Of a stretch of 64,000 bases of DNA, positions 33,232 through 46,615 are shown one piece after another. The first letter of the stretch is position 1. Each line of letters starts with the position of its first letter. The position numbers were made by a program, and so were the translations under genes. Source of the DNA: Sympetrum striolatum (Eukaryota; Arthropoda; Insecta; Odonata; Libellulidae); assembly GCA_947579665.1 (NCBI GenBank), contig OX388351.1, positions 62,442,939 through 62,506,938 on the forward strand, given 5' to 3'. The notes under the pieces are model-generated. The model worked only from the letters and a program-made list of their open reading frames with translations, made no database searches and was not told the DNA's origin.

Positions 33232-35989
33232 GGAGCGATACCACCAAGTCAAATCCGAAGTTGTTGATTCTACTAAACATATACTTACTATTATAAGGCT
33301 TTGGCTTTTTTATTTTTTAACGCCTTTTCGTGTGTATTTCCCTGTTAATATTCTATTTTTACTATATTTTACTATACATATTATCAATAATTTTTCTTCA
33401 ATGTTAATAATAATATAGCGAATAATTTTAATAATATAGTACATGATTTTCAATTAGATAGCATTCGGACTTTAACTGTCAAACTTTCAAGATGGTGAAT
33501 TGAAATATATTAAGTACGAAATCTTTTGTCCATCTACCGATGATAACCATCTTGATGTGGACGTAAATACTGAGAAATTATTTCTATGGAAGATATTGAA
33601 ATGAAGCAAGAATCAACGGAAACTGATGTTTTCTAAACTTTCGCATCGCATAAAGAAATTTATTTCCTACATAAGTAAAGAATATCTATGTAATTACAAA
33701 TAAACTTGCATATTTGATGTAGTCTACAGGTCAAAGCATAAACTTAAAACACAAAATAAGTTATAAACAAGTAAATAAGAATTTGAAAAGGTTTAAGATT
33801 TACATGTTATCTCATTGTTGTAATGAGGTATCCGTTTGGAGGGGATTTACTGAACTTAAATCGATGTCCAAATCACCTTCTTCTGGTAAGTTGGTAAGAA
33901 TCAGCGGGTTCCCATTTTCAACCCGCGAAAACGGATGTTTGCGGAAAGTTGGCAATACCGTTTTGCACCCATTCTTCCGATTCTCACTTAAGCACTCCCC
34001 CTCGTGAGCATTTCAAAATAGGGGGACGTGCGAACTCGTTTTTTCCGTACACGGAAACCCTGTTTCGGATGTAATTAAGGGTCGTGGAGTGGTATTCTGT
34101 TTCCCAGAGAGGGCGTGCCCCTGCTGTATTTTTTCCTCTAATGCTTCGACCACAATTTCCGTGGAAACACTTCCTTGGTACTGTTACACCAAAATCGCTA
34201 CCCCGAGGTGATCTAAGAGGAGAATTTCTTTCCTCGAAACCTGCTTTTAAAGACGATACTCTCGGTGATGCAGATTTCGACTGCTTAATTCACAATTATT
34301 CGGGATAGTAGATTGTTCGGGAGGCTCTAATAAGACAGAAAAGGAGACCCCGTGATTTGGTCCTTCGGTGATTCAATCTCGCGGTAATTTGGTTACTAAG
34401 CAAATATAATTTATGCGTCATAATCACTTTTTATAGTTATTGCTACGTATAATATAATACAATCCAATAATGTTATTTTTATTTTAATCTTCTTTGCCCA
34501 ATGTAATCAATATTATCTAGCTTAACTTGTTGGAACGCCTTAATAAATAAATATGAAATTACTTGGTATTTCCACATGAAATTTTACTTCATGACCGGAA
34601 ATTTATCATCTTGAATTTTCTTTCTAATGAATCCAACAATGAATTTCTTTTTATGTCTATTGTGGACTGCATTATAAATCTTTGAGTTTCCGTTGAATTT
34701 ACCTGCCACAGCATTTGATATCCTTCATGCTCTAACTCTACCGGTTATGGTAATCTCTCTCCTTTTGACGTTAACAAATTTTCAATATTAATTAATTAAA
34801 TGGATTAATCTATCATTATACGTGCGTTCAATTGCACTGTTCCCGTTTTCTCGTTTCTTCAATGTATTTCGATATCATAATCAGCCCTAATTTCTGGATT
34901 GAATATATTGAATGTTCAAGAAATGTTTTCGTCGAAAAGTAGAAGTGTTATCTTACGTTTCTTGTAAATTTAGTTTCTTATCTTATATGTTTTTGTTTGT
35001 TTCGTGATTTACTGTAATTTTCGATGTTTTTCGTTGTGAAAAGTTTGTTTCTTCTTCTATGAAGAACGTAGCGTTTAATTAGCGAAAGTAGATTTCTCTA
35101 TTATAAATTATTGCTGTTAATTATGCAGACTAATCCTATTAATTATAGTTGTTTTCACGAGTATATAATGACAAAAATTACCCAAGCCAATATAGCTAGC
35201 TTGGACTTGCCATCATTCTATTCCATATGAAAAATTAACAGAATAAGAAAAAATATTAATCGGAAATTGCTCCTGTAATTTCTCACTCCCCCGAAGAACG
35301 CTGTTTAATTATTCGGCTAGCGCGGACGTTCTTCGAGATATTTAAATGGAGAATAGCGGGGATATTCAGCTCCCTCTGGTTTTATTCAGTCCGTTTGATT
35401 TGAAAGAGTTAGGAGACCGTTATTGGTCACTAAGCGCTTTTGCTCTGCTTCACAATGGTCGTGCGGATCACTTGATCGAAAGAGGAATGATTTGAATTCC
35501 AAAGCGTGCAGTTGCTGGTTCGCATTCCACGAGGGTCGCTGATGCTGTTTCATCTTAATGGCGAAAGACCGCGCTATTTAATGGTACCAAAAAAAATAGT
35601 GACTCTGCGACAATGCGTGATGGTGGTGAACTGTTAACTTGCTATAGACAAGTTAATTTTACACATTCCTATTTTAGCCGGTCAGAGAAATTTGGATTAC
35701 ATTTCCACTTGGGAATAGGACGATTCGCCTTTGCGGCTTGCAGGGTATTAATATAGATGTACTCTTATCGAGTAGCTATATTTTTTATTTCGGAAACGCA
35801 TTATTTCTAAGATTCAATAAATGTAGTTTAGATAAAAATTAATGAATAATGACACCGAGAATCTGGGGTTTGTTTCGATACGGAAGGGTCTATTCTTGAG
35901 TTGGATCGTGCTAGGTTTAGTAGTGATGTGTTGGATTGAAATCTCCCATGAATCTATATAGAACTGTATTAATCGATAAATGATTATAT

Positions 35990-36062
35990 TTGCTACCGGA
36001 TAGCCTAGTGGGCAGTGAGTTTGGCCTTGACGCAAGCTGTCCCCAGTTCCATGCGAATTGAC
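35990..36062 (+). repeat. tRNA-like SINE head, degenerate
   Basis: TAGCCTAGTGG at 36001-36011 fits an A box, and CCCCAGTTCCATGCG about 30 bp downstream resembles a decayed B box. No acceptor stem can be formed, so it is not a working tRNA gene. Confidence 0.4.
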
Positions 36063-37838
36063 CTAAGCCGTAGAAGTACTAACCAATATTGTCACTACTT
36101 TTAAAATGGTAATACGAGATAAGCGCGACGGAACGGCTTCGACGAATTGTCCTAGTCCCCTTACACTGACGTATTCTTAACTTTTTTAATTCCGATTAAC
36201 TTTCTTTAGAACAGCCTTTTTTCTCAAGTTTAATTTAGTGAGAAATTCTCATTGTATCAACCGATAATGGATATAATATACTTTGTTTACATCTGATATA
36301 GTTTTTAATTCGTCACGGAGCTTTCTTATGCATTATAATTCACTAGGAGTGAAGTCGTTCCCAAATCCGACTAGTTGCTGCTTGATAACAATTCTCTTCT
36401 TCAGAATATATTTAATAACTCTTTTGAAACTAATATCACCTTGACTGACTGATTTTCTCCATTTACGAGTCATCCAAATCTTTGGACGGGTCTTTTGCCC
36501 TCCTGGGTAATACCATAAGAAGGGTCAGTTCGCAAACATTCGCTGTATCGTAGTCAAGTCTGGGGGGAACCAAAGAGGAAAAACTTTACTTTGAAAATAC
36601 ATAAACTGTTGTTGAGGGGTAGTAAATAAACAATAAACAAGTAATTGAAAAGTATAAAAATTGATAACAAAAAAATTCACTCTCATGTCGGTAAATATAA
36701 ATAGATAGATTGACCCAATGTTAGCAAGGTTAGGCTCATTTGGGCTTCTCTTTCACAATTCTTCTTCGTATGTCGCTATAATATGTACAGAATTAAAAGT
36801 AAAGAGAAATAGAACTCTGTGAAAAATCATTGCAACTGAAGGCTGACAAAGAAGAAACCCATGTTTAGAAAACGCCCACAGAGAAGAGGGGTGAAAACAC
36901 TCAAAAAACAGTTTAAAATAATAATACCGTACCTTTAAAGGTAACCATTCCTAAGGTGAGCTTAAAAGAAGTGGATAGCTACAAAAATGAAATTACTAAT
37001 CTCTGGATAACAATAGATACATAAATTAATCACAAGAACATACTCAGTACATAACATTAAGATTATCTTTAAATAGAAATAATGATCATGATTTCAGCCA
37101 GAGGAGTTCGTTGAATAAGCTATTGTCATATCGGGGAACTTTGTCATTGAGTTTCATCGCGTTACAGGGATATAGATAACTAACGAGAGGTCAACCGAAA
37201 AGAATGGAAATTAATTATTTAAACTGACCGGAGGATCAATTAAGCTCCTCTTCTGGTTAGGGTCGTACGAGAGTGTTCGGGGTTTTCCTGTATCCGAACT
37301 CGGATCATTAATTGTGAAAAAATGAAAGCTCTCTTCGGATTGGTAATCCAGAGCACGCGATGAGAAAACCGCATCCAATTACTCACGCAAGATAAAAGGC
37401 ATTTAATTGCGATATCAGGGCGGGTGGTTGAAAGAGGACCGGATCCCATTTCGCTTTCCGGAAAATACATTCGTTCTTTGGAGAGAATTTTCCCCATGCG
37501 ACCTTAGCCAGAAAAAACAGGTTTCCTTTCGAAGAAGCTCGGAATGACACGGTACTCTAATCACACGGACACGCATTCCGTCGAAATCACCACTGCACGT
37601 GAAAGGGAATGTATGTGGGCAATGCGTTGGTCACGGTTCTTTCGTAGGTGTCGGTGTGGGCACTGTTTTTGCGTGAGCGCCCTCGTTTTTGGACACGTAA
37701 TCGGAATGCAGTGCGGGAGAAATAGAGGGTAGCTGACCGCTGAATCGGTGGTTTGAAAAATAGAGAGACATGTTACGAAGCTACAAATAACCTATGCCCT
37801 ACTGTGCAAAAGTCCTGTAGTAAGAAGAGATGTACAGC

Positions 37839-37920
37839 TTTGACTTTCACGGCGTTCCACACGGTAGTGTACTAGGACCGATTCTGTTTTTAATTTTCAT
37901 TAAAAATCTACATCTATGCA
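37839..37920 (+). pseudogene. LINE reverse-transcriptase fragment (motif 4 region)
   Basis: The plus strand reads GVPHGSVLGPILFLIFIKNL at 37851-37910. This is the conserved block of non-LTR (jockey/CR1-like) reverse transcriptases, whose usual form has GVPQGS and INDL. After about 25 codons the similarity ends, and no YADD box follows. It is a short relic in the large gene A intron. Confidence 0.8.
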
Positions 37921-38066
37921 AAAATGATCTGCTTAGGAGGAAAGAGGAAAATGAAAAGTGTGAGAGAGAGGAAATATGGAGAGAAAGAATGGTTTTTGGA
38001 GCAAATAAAAAACTTTGAAAAGCTTGTTCACTGAAAACATATTTCCACAGATAACTTATATGTAAA

Positions 38067-38183
38067 GAAAGAAAATTTGGAACTCGGCTGTTAAAAAATT
38101 AGAGGTTTAAAATCTTCAATAGACGTTTTTGCCGGCGTTAATTTTCTTATTCACCGGTTTCCCGAGAAAACAAGAAAGTACAC
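38067..38183 (+). repeat. Dispersed unclassified repeat, copy 1
   Basis: The shared core is AGAGGTTTAAAATCTTCAAT, a GCCGGCGTT word, and CCCGAGAAAACAAGAAAG. Copies 3 and 4 carry the same order of blocks (copy 2 a shorter part). The 5' lead GAAAGAAAATTTGG is shared with copy 4. Confidence 0.75.
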
Positions 38184-39310
38184 TGCAATTATTGAGAGCA
38201 ATCTCAAAAGCAATCTCAAGAAAAGTACGGTGTCATCTCTTGTTTTATCGCTATACCGGCGAATGAGAAGAGGAACCCCGACAAAAACGGCCAATGGAGA
38301 TTTTCAATCTCTAATGATAACTTATAGTAGGCATAAGTTACGAATTTAATTCCCACAGGCGTAATAATTAATTAAAATCGACTTCCATCATTCTTGAAGG
38401 GGAGCTCACTAGTTTACATATGGAATGAGAAAGATATAGATTTTCCGCGTGATTTATTCAGGCCACTACTTCTCTGTTAGTTTTGAAAATCCTTAGTGTG
38501 ACAGCGGTTGATTGAACCCTGAACAAACCGGAGCGTCTGAACACCGTAGCCTCCGGGAAACAGCGCAGAAAAATGCAGCCAACTGTGTTCCGCGTGTTTG
38601 GGTATTCCGGATTCCCTTCATATGAAACATTCCTATCAGCATACGCGCACATTCCGTAGGCATCCCAAACAGGCTAACAAGCACGTACCTCGGTCGTGCA
38701 GCAGCAGGGTAAGAGAGAGAAGAAGGGCTAAGCAGATGCGTGCGCTCAAAGCGGTCGCACTTAAACGGGGGACTATTAACCGAGAGGGAAGCGTGACACG
38801 TAGTGAAAGGGAAATCTCCATATCTCCTCTTCGTGTCCTACGCTTGCATGTTCGCCGAATGTGCAGGCAGTGCTTGTAAGCCGTGCGCACCTATGATATA
38901 TGTCCTCGACACTGCCTTCTCTCTATTAAAGCGGTGACGAGCCGTAAATAGCAGTTTCCGTAACAGGTTGTGATAGCGCATCTGATTATGATGAGGTCTA
39001 CTCGTGTTTCTCCATTGGACTGTTCTTCGCTCGAGAGAAAAAGGCTGTCTTGGAAGATATTTCTTGCTGAGAGGCACACAATTTTTCGACTTCAATGGGT
39101 ATCTGTCTACAAAACGCTTCTGAAATCCACAAAATTACTAAATTATATCCAGTTATTGATTCTCCATTCCTGAGAAAGTGTTCGAACCTTTTTCCCCCTC
39201 CTGCAATGCATTTATTAAAAGCATGAAAAAGGGTTTTGGTATTTTATTGTTTTATTGTTGTGAATTTTGAAATATTGTAGTAAATTTAGTAATTTCACAA
39301 CTTTATAATT

Positions 39311-39445
39311 ATATGTAAGACGGCCTTCGAAAGGTTGGGGGTTTTCCTTTCGACCAGGGTGTTATATTAGTCCTTCCCTGCACAGGAATGACTATCACCT
39401 AGTCCGGTGCCTATTTGAGGCCTTTAAGAACAAATAAATATATTA
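39311..39445 (+). repeat. Possible 3' tail of a retroelement
   Basis: A G+C-richer segment (GACGGCCTTCGAAAGG to GTGCCTATTTGAGGCC) ends in AACAAATAAATATATT, similar to the short A-rich tails of LINE or SINE copies. There is no internal promoter or coding motif, so this is tentative. Confidence 0.25.
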
Positions 39446-41982
39446 AAAATTAGAGATAAATACTTTAGCACCATAGGCTACAGGTTCGCGATAAATTTAT
39501 ATTACGTATAATATATATCATTTATTGGTACGTTCATTAGCGTTTCCAAACTCGTTTGTAGTTAACAAATTACCTATATGAAAAATCAAGAAATTAAAGA
39601 AATGAGAAGAAACTTGAAATTTTATCTCCAAATATAAATCTTGACATCAAGCAAAATACCATAGTGACGAATATATCTAAACAATAACCTCGGGTGAACT
39701 TTATTGAAACGGTCTATAAGTGTTATTAATGGCAGACAAAAATTTGCATTTTAATGATAGATCTTGCACGGAAGGTGCTGGTGAGAGAAAGATGTCAAAT
39801 AACTGATGTCATCGGATTGAATTAGTCGTAAAAATAAATATCAGTGAGCGAAGAAAAATACAGAAGCTCAATAAGTATCTCTGGGGTATTTTCAGAGCTT
39901 ATTCAGATGCATGCAAATTCTATTTTTAGGAACGTCACTACTCACTACGTACAACGTAGGACGCCAGCAGTAACTTTTTATGTAAAGTAACAAATACCTG
40001 GGATATATTTGGTAAAAAAATTAAGAGGTGTTGTAATTTTTCGGTGAAATTGATTTTGTATAAGTCGGAATAAAAACATCTATATTCATTTTTCAGCAAA
40101 TTCAAGTGGCTGTATTTGGTGTGATACAGTTAATACGTCATATGCCTTTTGGAATGGTTGCGCCACGGTCCAAAGAAATTTGAATTTCTTTTGAAAATTA
40201 TCATGGTAGGTATACCGACCCTGCTGCATTGACAGCACTCACTACTACAGTGTTATCGTCATTCCCAGTCAACTCCATAGTCACCGTACTGGTTTGCCTT
40301 CAGAGGCATCTGCGAAAGCATTTAATTTTCTGTTTGTGACCTTTTATTACATAGTGGAAACTTCTTTAGATGTTAACTCAAATTTATTGTTTATTGTTGA
40401 AGTAAAAGTTATTCATTTTCAAATTTTTTTATTAAAAAAATCATTTGAAATGGACCGTCACGACTTTGGGAACACGTGGTTGTCCAACTTAATCAACGAA
40501 TTCCCGTCGAAAAAGTAATGGCGCTGGGCGAAATTTGCAGTTTAAAGCTAACAAATTCAGTTTTAAAATTTTCTATGTGAAGGGCTTCAACCATAATTTC
40601 TTGCTTTCATGTAGAGATGGCAGCACAAAGACTCTAAGATGTTTGGAGTACTTTTAGTATAGGAACTTAAATTGTGGCGATTTTTAACAGAATATACGAG
40701 TTAAGGATTAAAGACAAAATTTTATCATCGAAACATTTTAGTAGAAAGTAAATGTTACTTTATTTGCATGAATTGGAATTTGATAATAACAGATATAGAT
40801 TATCATTATATAGTGATGATTCTGTTTGTAAATTTATAATCTCTGGTACGATGTTTTTGTCTTTTGATTTTTACAAACGAACTCCTGTTGATGAAATGTG
40901 CCAAAATACAGATATAAAGCCATATCTTTAATGCCTATGAACACAATATGGTGCTTGAAATTACAGCTTAGAGACTTTGAAAAATTTTCGTACGTTCATA
41001 AACATTTTCGTTACTATAGCGGATTTCTTAAATATATTCATAAGTATGGACACTCAAATTAGTAACTTCTGAAATTAGTCATTAAATGCGTAATTATCAA
41101 ATTAGGCGAATTTACGTTAACACACGAACATTTATTTTACGGGCGATATTAAAGAAGCATGGGGTATTAGTAAACGAAACGTGATGAAACTTTTGGAGCA
41201 TTCATTAAACATTTCACTAAGTAGCTGCTTTTTACGTTCGTTTGATAGGATTACTAGGGGTATAATTTTTCGCAGGTTAAACCTCGCAACGGTTTTACGA
41301 GCCGCTGGAGGCTGGAACGGTTGAGTAGGTGCTAAGAAAAGGAGAATGAGGGAAACGGATTTGGATGAAGAAGGAACGGGACCCTTTCAGCAGAATTGGG
41401 GAGAGAAGGTTTGAACATTGTAGGAGCACGATGAAAAAGGGCAAACTATTTGCGAGTGTATTACGAGGTTAAGAATGAAAGTAATAATTATCTTATATAA
41501 TAATAATTTTTCATTTGAAAAATGAAATCAGATATAATGGTCATGCGAAATCGGGATGGATACCAAAGGAAAGGCTATTATATATATATATTCTTATTTT
41601 GGTTGTATACTATCGTATTCGAGTCGGAATTGAGAGAATACTTTCAAAAAAGTCGTGTTGAACTCAATTCTAATTCGAATATATGGAAAAGACAAGCTCA
41701 TAAAAAACATATTGGGAAGATGAGCCGACATTTTATCGCAATAAAACCATTAATAAACCTTTGAAGTGGAAACAGGTAGTTCACTAGTATTTATAAAATA
41801 TATGTCAATTTTATTGTTATAATATGTGTTAAAATGTCATAATTGTATACTTTCGTTTTCATCAAATGTGAAAAAAATAACTGCGTTGATATATATTACA
41901 GATTATTTTGATCAATGAGCTGATCCACTTCTTTACCTCGTTTATGTAAATGGTTTCAATATTGCAGCCTCCGAATATACAG

Positions 41983-42050
41983 ATTTAGAGGTTTAAAATA
42001 TCTCCAACGGCCGTCTCCTGAATTCATTTCCAGTGGTTTTCGGAAATAAC
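41983..42050 (+). repeat. Dispersed unclassified repeat, copy 2 (short)
   Basis: TTAGAGGTTTAAAATATCTC, GGCCGTCTCCTGAATTCATT and AGTGGTTTTCGGAAA follow the block order of the family but with more divergence. It lacks the 3' end. Confidence 0.6.
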
Positions 42051-43562
42051 ATAAGTCCGGATTACCAACCATCAAAGAAGATCGTTATTTTGAAAATTTA
42101 AAATATAACTCATTCCCGTGTTGCCATTCTTAATATATGTAGGTATTGAAACGCATGATACATTACTCGGCTCAATTCATCTTCTTTGTGTTCTCTCCTT
42201 CAAGATTGGCCGAGCTTTTTCATACTCTTTAGATTCTTTTAGTTTCTGGACTCCTTTCTATAAATTGAAAATCCTATTAGATTATATAGCTCATTCTCTA
42301 AAGAATTAACCAATTTTTAATTAAATAAATAGCGCAGTAGAAAAACACTCAAAATGATATACGTAAATATGTGTTATAGCTATAGATCGCCTTTTATCAG
42401 TATTTATTAAGATATAGCCTTTTTAAGTTATAATCATTGATTATATTCACTGCAAGATTTAAAAATAGCTGTTGTTGATTTTTTAATAAATGTTAATTCC
42501 ATTTAAGAATACTGCTGTTACATCTAGTGCAAAATTATTAAAATTGTATGTCGCAAATTATATTTCCATGGATGATTTTGGATGTATCTTGTTAACCATA
42601 TTAAAAAAAAGAAAGTTTTACTGATTAGATGGTTTCATTATCGAATATGAGCATTTTGAGATTATTCTAATACTAGTATATTGCAGCAAACATTTATTTG
42701 ATTGATCGTGGTTTCCATTTTTGAGAAGTTTTCACGATGGGAAGCAATTCATACATATACATTTAACCTAATTTCGGCTTTCATCTAAAAATGGACTTTA
42801 ATACACATTTCCGATATTTATTGTCTTAATATTTTTCGAATATTTAATAAGATTCAGGCTAGACTTCGCGATTCGCCTGACATCGAATTTGCGTAGAAAA
42901 TCTCATCTGCCGGAAACAATACATCCACTTCAGAAGGGAAAATTGCCGTAATTAAGAGGGGCATCAAAAATCATGACTGGCGAAGAAGAAGCATGAAAAA
43001 GAATGAGAGACGAAACAACATTTACGGTAAAATTGTGCACGACCCGACTTCAAAAGAAACCTTAATTAAGTGAGTGGACGGGGACTAGGAGCTTGATAAC
43101 ATAGGGGACGCGTCAAAGCTAAGCTATCGAACCGTCATGTGGCAATTTCGCGTTAAAGGCGCCTTGCCATTACGGCCGTCCCTCTGCACCCAGCAATTAA
43201 GTCCATCACTCTCGCCGTGCCGCACCCTCACCCTCCTGCACCCGAGAAATCCGCGCTCCGTATGAACACCGTCCTAAATTGCAATGACCTCTCCCCTATC
43301 ACACTTTAAGCCGGTCTCCTTTATTCCTAGGTTTCTCCTCCACGTAATTTATTCCCCACGTCGAACCCCTATTTCTCTTTGCGACTGTTCCTTTCACCAC
43401 GCTTACCATACACATGTATATTTATAAAGATATCCCGCCAAAAGGCACTGCTCAAACCACGTGCTCAGAATATCAAGACAGTTTCATGGTCATCTGGAAA
43501 GGGGTGCTTGGGAGTGTTAGCTTTCTGCAATTCAGATACACTGGAATAAAATTGATACGCTC

Positions 43563-43675
43563 TAGTTTTAGAGGTTTAAAACGTCCTATAGCCGACTTTG
43601 TCGGCGTTGCTCATCTCATTCACTGGTATTCCGAGAAAACTAGAAAGAACATCGCACTTTTTAAGAACACCCAAT
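43563..43675 (+). repeat. Dispersed unclassified repeat, copy 3
   Basis: It contains TTTTAGAGGTTTAAAACGTC, GTCGGCGTTGCTCATCTCAT, TATTCCGAGAAAACTAGAAA and ACTTTTTAAGAACACC, matching copy 4 block by block. Confidence 0.75.
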
Positions 43676-44338
43676 ACGTATTTCGAAAGCGATGGTTTCA
43701 TCTTCAGGAGTGATTAGATATTAGGTAACTTATCACTATTTATATAAAAAAGATTTGATTTTCGCTTCATTTCCCTACAGTTTCTCTATGGAAAACTATA
43801 GCAATATATGATAAATACTGCATACATATCGTATACTTCCATATTATAAAAGCACGCAGTGAAACTGGTCGCCATTATTAAATGGTGAGGAAACATGCAA
43901 AATATTTGATTATTGGTTAAATCCATGTTAAAATTATACAATATCATCAAATTCATCGTCAGCTCCCGCAAGAAATTATTAATGCCATTTAGTTTTTGGC
44001 TTTCTTATAGTACTATTGAAACGATTTTCTAAATCTCTTTCTTTGACATTCACTTTCCATCGACGGTCTCCTACTTCACGGCTCTAGAATAGAATTTCGA
44101 GCATTCAAGTTTGATAGAATTGATGCATGCAGACATAAGAGCTGTTCTTAATTGTTTACGACTGCATGTGTGTACATGCTTTTTCATTATTATCATGAAT
44201 TACCTCACTGTAATGATGCTAGACATACTTTAACATAATTAGCGGTTTATTCATTAACATCTTCAGAGGCCTTCAAGTCTAAACATTTTGTACCAATTTT
44301 TGCCTTATCAACTCCAATGTAAATTTGAGACTACTCAC

Positions 44339-44441
44339 TCAGTAGGTGGTGAACTCGCTTCCATTCATCTGGATTTTCTGCAATTCGCAGCATGAGTTCC
44401 AAGAGGTCTTCGTCTTTTTTAGGGTCCTCTGGGTCCATCAA
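44339..44441 (-). CDS. Gene A exon C (acidic helix exon)
   Basis: The exon is bounded by CGGTTGTCGCAG (exon starts 44441) and CTACTGA|GTGAGT (exon ends 44339), with a strong donor. It enters in phase 0 from exon B and leaves in phase 1 into exon D. It encodes LMDPEDPKKDEDLLELMLRI followed by AENPDEWKRVHHLL: an acidic start, then a well-formed amphipathic helix. This is the most sequence-complex part of the protein and the best probe for homologues. If splicing failed, the frame would stop within two codons, so the donor is needed. The family is not recognised. Confidence 0.8.
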
Positions 44442-45806
44442 CTGCGACAACCGTAAAAAGAAACAAAATAGCTATTATACGGTAACTGCTTTCTAAAATT
44501 TAATTTACTCTTGCGATAGAATAGATAAAAAACCCTCCGTAGTATTTCCAACATTATGTGTATTTTTTGATTTCACATAAAGTTATTTTCTCTTTCAAAG
44601 TTTGAGAATATGAAAAGCATGGTTTGTCTCATCTATTGCTGCCTTTTAATTTCAACTATTGAAGATTTCATTTTGTACACAAGGTTGTTAATGTTGCAAA
44701 AGATTATTTATAATAATAATAATAATAACTTCTCTAATGGAAACAGGAAGAATTCCAATTATATCCATTTCAATAATTAATACTATTTACAAATACACAC
44801 AACCATTCCCTAGCCAGAAAAATCCGGTTAGCCGGGAATCGAACCCTGGTATTCGAGTGTTATCACGTAGGCATGCTAACAACACCATGGCCGATATTTC
44901 GATACAAGGAAAAATGAATCAACTGACAATTTTTTTGCCAGCTTTGATTTTCAAATTGCATGAAAACGTACTCTCGTATCAAAATTTCAGATGAAATACA
45001 TCCAAGGATAACGAAATTAATTAATCTTAATCTAAGTTTAAGAACAATTTGGACAAGAGAGCAACGTGGTGTTCGACGAATTCCATTACATTTAATGTAT
45101 GGTCTGATTTCAAGGATATAATAACAAATCATTCACAATTTTTACTTATGCTTGAGTAATAAAGCCCATTTACTAATAAAGCATCAAATTTGTGATAGTT
45201 AATGAATTTATTGGAGAGTACTGCATCAATTTTTCATTTACTAATGGTTTATTGAAAGATAACTGCTGCTTCAACTCCCTAATCTACGCAGCAAGGATAA
45301 AAGATCAATCATGGACTTAGATTAAGATGTATCTTAAACTTCTTAACAAAATTGCGTAAAGGAATCCGGTTTTTTCATTCCTGATGTTAGCATATAGCTT
45401 AAAATTGGAGGTTGAATATTATTCCAACGATTCTCAATCGCGATACCACCACTTAAGTATGATTCATTTATTCTCTATTGATATATGTATATGTTTATCT
45501 GCTCTAAATTCTCTTTTGATATGATTGACTTTGTAGGGAAGGAGATACCTGGTTTGATAATAAATTTATTTTCCTTCCATTACTTTGATTTGTTCATGTT
45601 AGTCTAATATGTAAGTCGTTCATTGGGATTTTTGCTTTTCAGTTTTCTTTTACATTCATCTTATGTATTCAGAAGACAGTTGAGGAATTTCTTTAAGAAA
45701 TCTTGTTATTAATACCTGAAATAATTCCATGTAAATTCAGAGAAAGATGAATATCGTCTAATATCAGGAGTTAAAAGTTGAAACCTTACACAGAACTGGG
45801 ACTAAC
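44442..45806 (-). other. Gene A intron between exons B and C
   Basis: 1365-bp AT-rich intron with consensus ends. It carries the SINE at 44797-44885 and a short ATA/ATT tract near 44708-44729. Confidence 0.7.
44797..44885 (-). repeat. tRNA-derived SINE (family with CCGGCTAACCGG)
   Basis: The minus strand has GGTTCGATTCC as B box (44835-44845) followed by CGGCTAACCGGATTTTTCTG and GGCTAGGGAATG, the same order as at 31660-31757. The A-box region (TTGTTAGCATGCC) is degenerate. Confidence 0.6.
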
Positions 45807-46615
45807 CTTTCTGGCCATGTGTGCCTTCTTCATCACAGCCCTTGATGTATCGTCCCCTTTCTCTTCATGCAGCGAAGGCATCTCCGGCGCTGAGCTTGTT
45901 ATCTCTCCCCCAATCGGGTAGGTCCTCGGCACTCCTGGATACGCTCCCGGCGCCAAATCCCCGGAGGCACCTAGAGCCGTTCCGGGAGCTGAGGCTGTTT
46001 CCGGAGCCGTCCCCGGACCCGATCCCTGCATGTAGAAACCGGAAGGGGAATATCCCGCGTTATACTCATCCAGTGCGGAAGACGGCAGTTTCCCCTCCGC
46101 ACCGTATCCCTTCTGGTCCTGCTTTCTCCGATCTGCCAACCTTCTGAGAGACTTGGACAGCCGTTCCTCCAGCAACGCCACTTCCCTCGCGGGGTCCTCC
46201 GTGGTTTCCTCTTCCTCCTCCTCGTCTTCTTCCTCATCATTGCTTTCATCATCTTCTTCGTCCGAGTCGTCTCCATCTTCATCGGAATCGTCGTCTTCGT
46301 CCGACTTGGAGTAGTGATCCTCTACAGCCCCTCCTATACCCGTACCGGTGGATTCCTCAACTTTGATGGGTGGTCGAGTTGGAGGCTCCAGGTGGGACGG
46401 GTCCATCGCGTCGTGGATGGCCGACAGTTTCTTGAGTTCCTCCAGCACGTCGGCCTCGGATGCCAGAAGGTCGGTCTGCACGGGGAGGTCCAGCGGTCTC
46501 GCATCCCCAAGGTCCTCCTCCTGCTTGTCGTCTTCTTCACCTTCCTTCTTAGCCCCTCTTCTGGGCGGTGGGAAGAGACTCACTTCCTCCACTCCCAGAC
46601 CAGGGGTGAATAGAT
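45807..46615 (-). CDS. Gene A exon B (long acidic exon, 269 codons)
   Basis: The acceptor CGCCACAG gives a start at 46615, and the first two bases complete a codon begun in exon A. The donor AGAAAG|GTTAGT at 45807 leaves in phase 0. The product begins LFTPGLGVEEVSLFPPPRRG, then has a Lys/Glu-rich patch, a helical segment (ADVLEELKKLSAIHDAM), and a run of about 45 residues that is almost all Asp, Glu and Ser. A helix with basic residues follows (ALLEERLSKSLRRLADRR), then a Gly/Pro/Ser/Tyr-rich linker. The G+C content and codon-like composition contrast sharply with the flanking introns. Acidic low-complexity proteins of this kind include granin-like secretory proteins and nuclear or chromatin factors; the sequence does not let me choose. 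Confidence 0.85.

Larger units (their letters stand above)
25475..44338 (-). other. Gene A large intron (18.9 kb) between exons C and D
   Basis: Donor GTGAGT and acceptor GAAG are in phase. The intron holds SINE pieces, a hAT MITE, a foldback element, a LINE fragment and three copies of an unclassified short repeat, all listed separately. G+C-richer islands near 26300-27300, 28300-28450, 32500-32870 and 43100-43400 have overlapping open frames on both strands but no motif or splice support; they could be regulatory or conserved non-coding DNA. Elsewhere I see nothing. Confidence 0.6.
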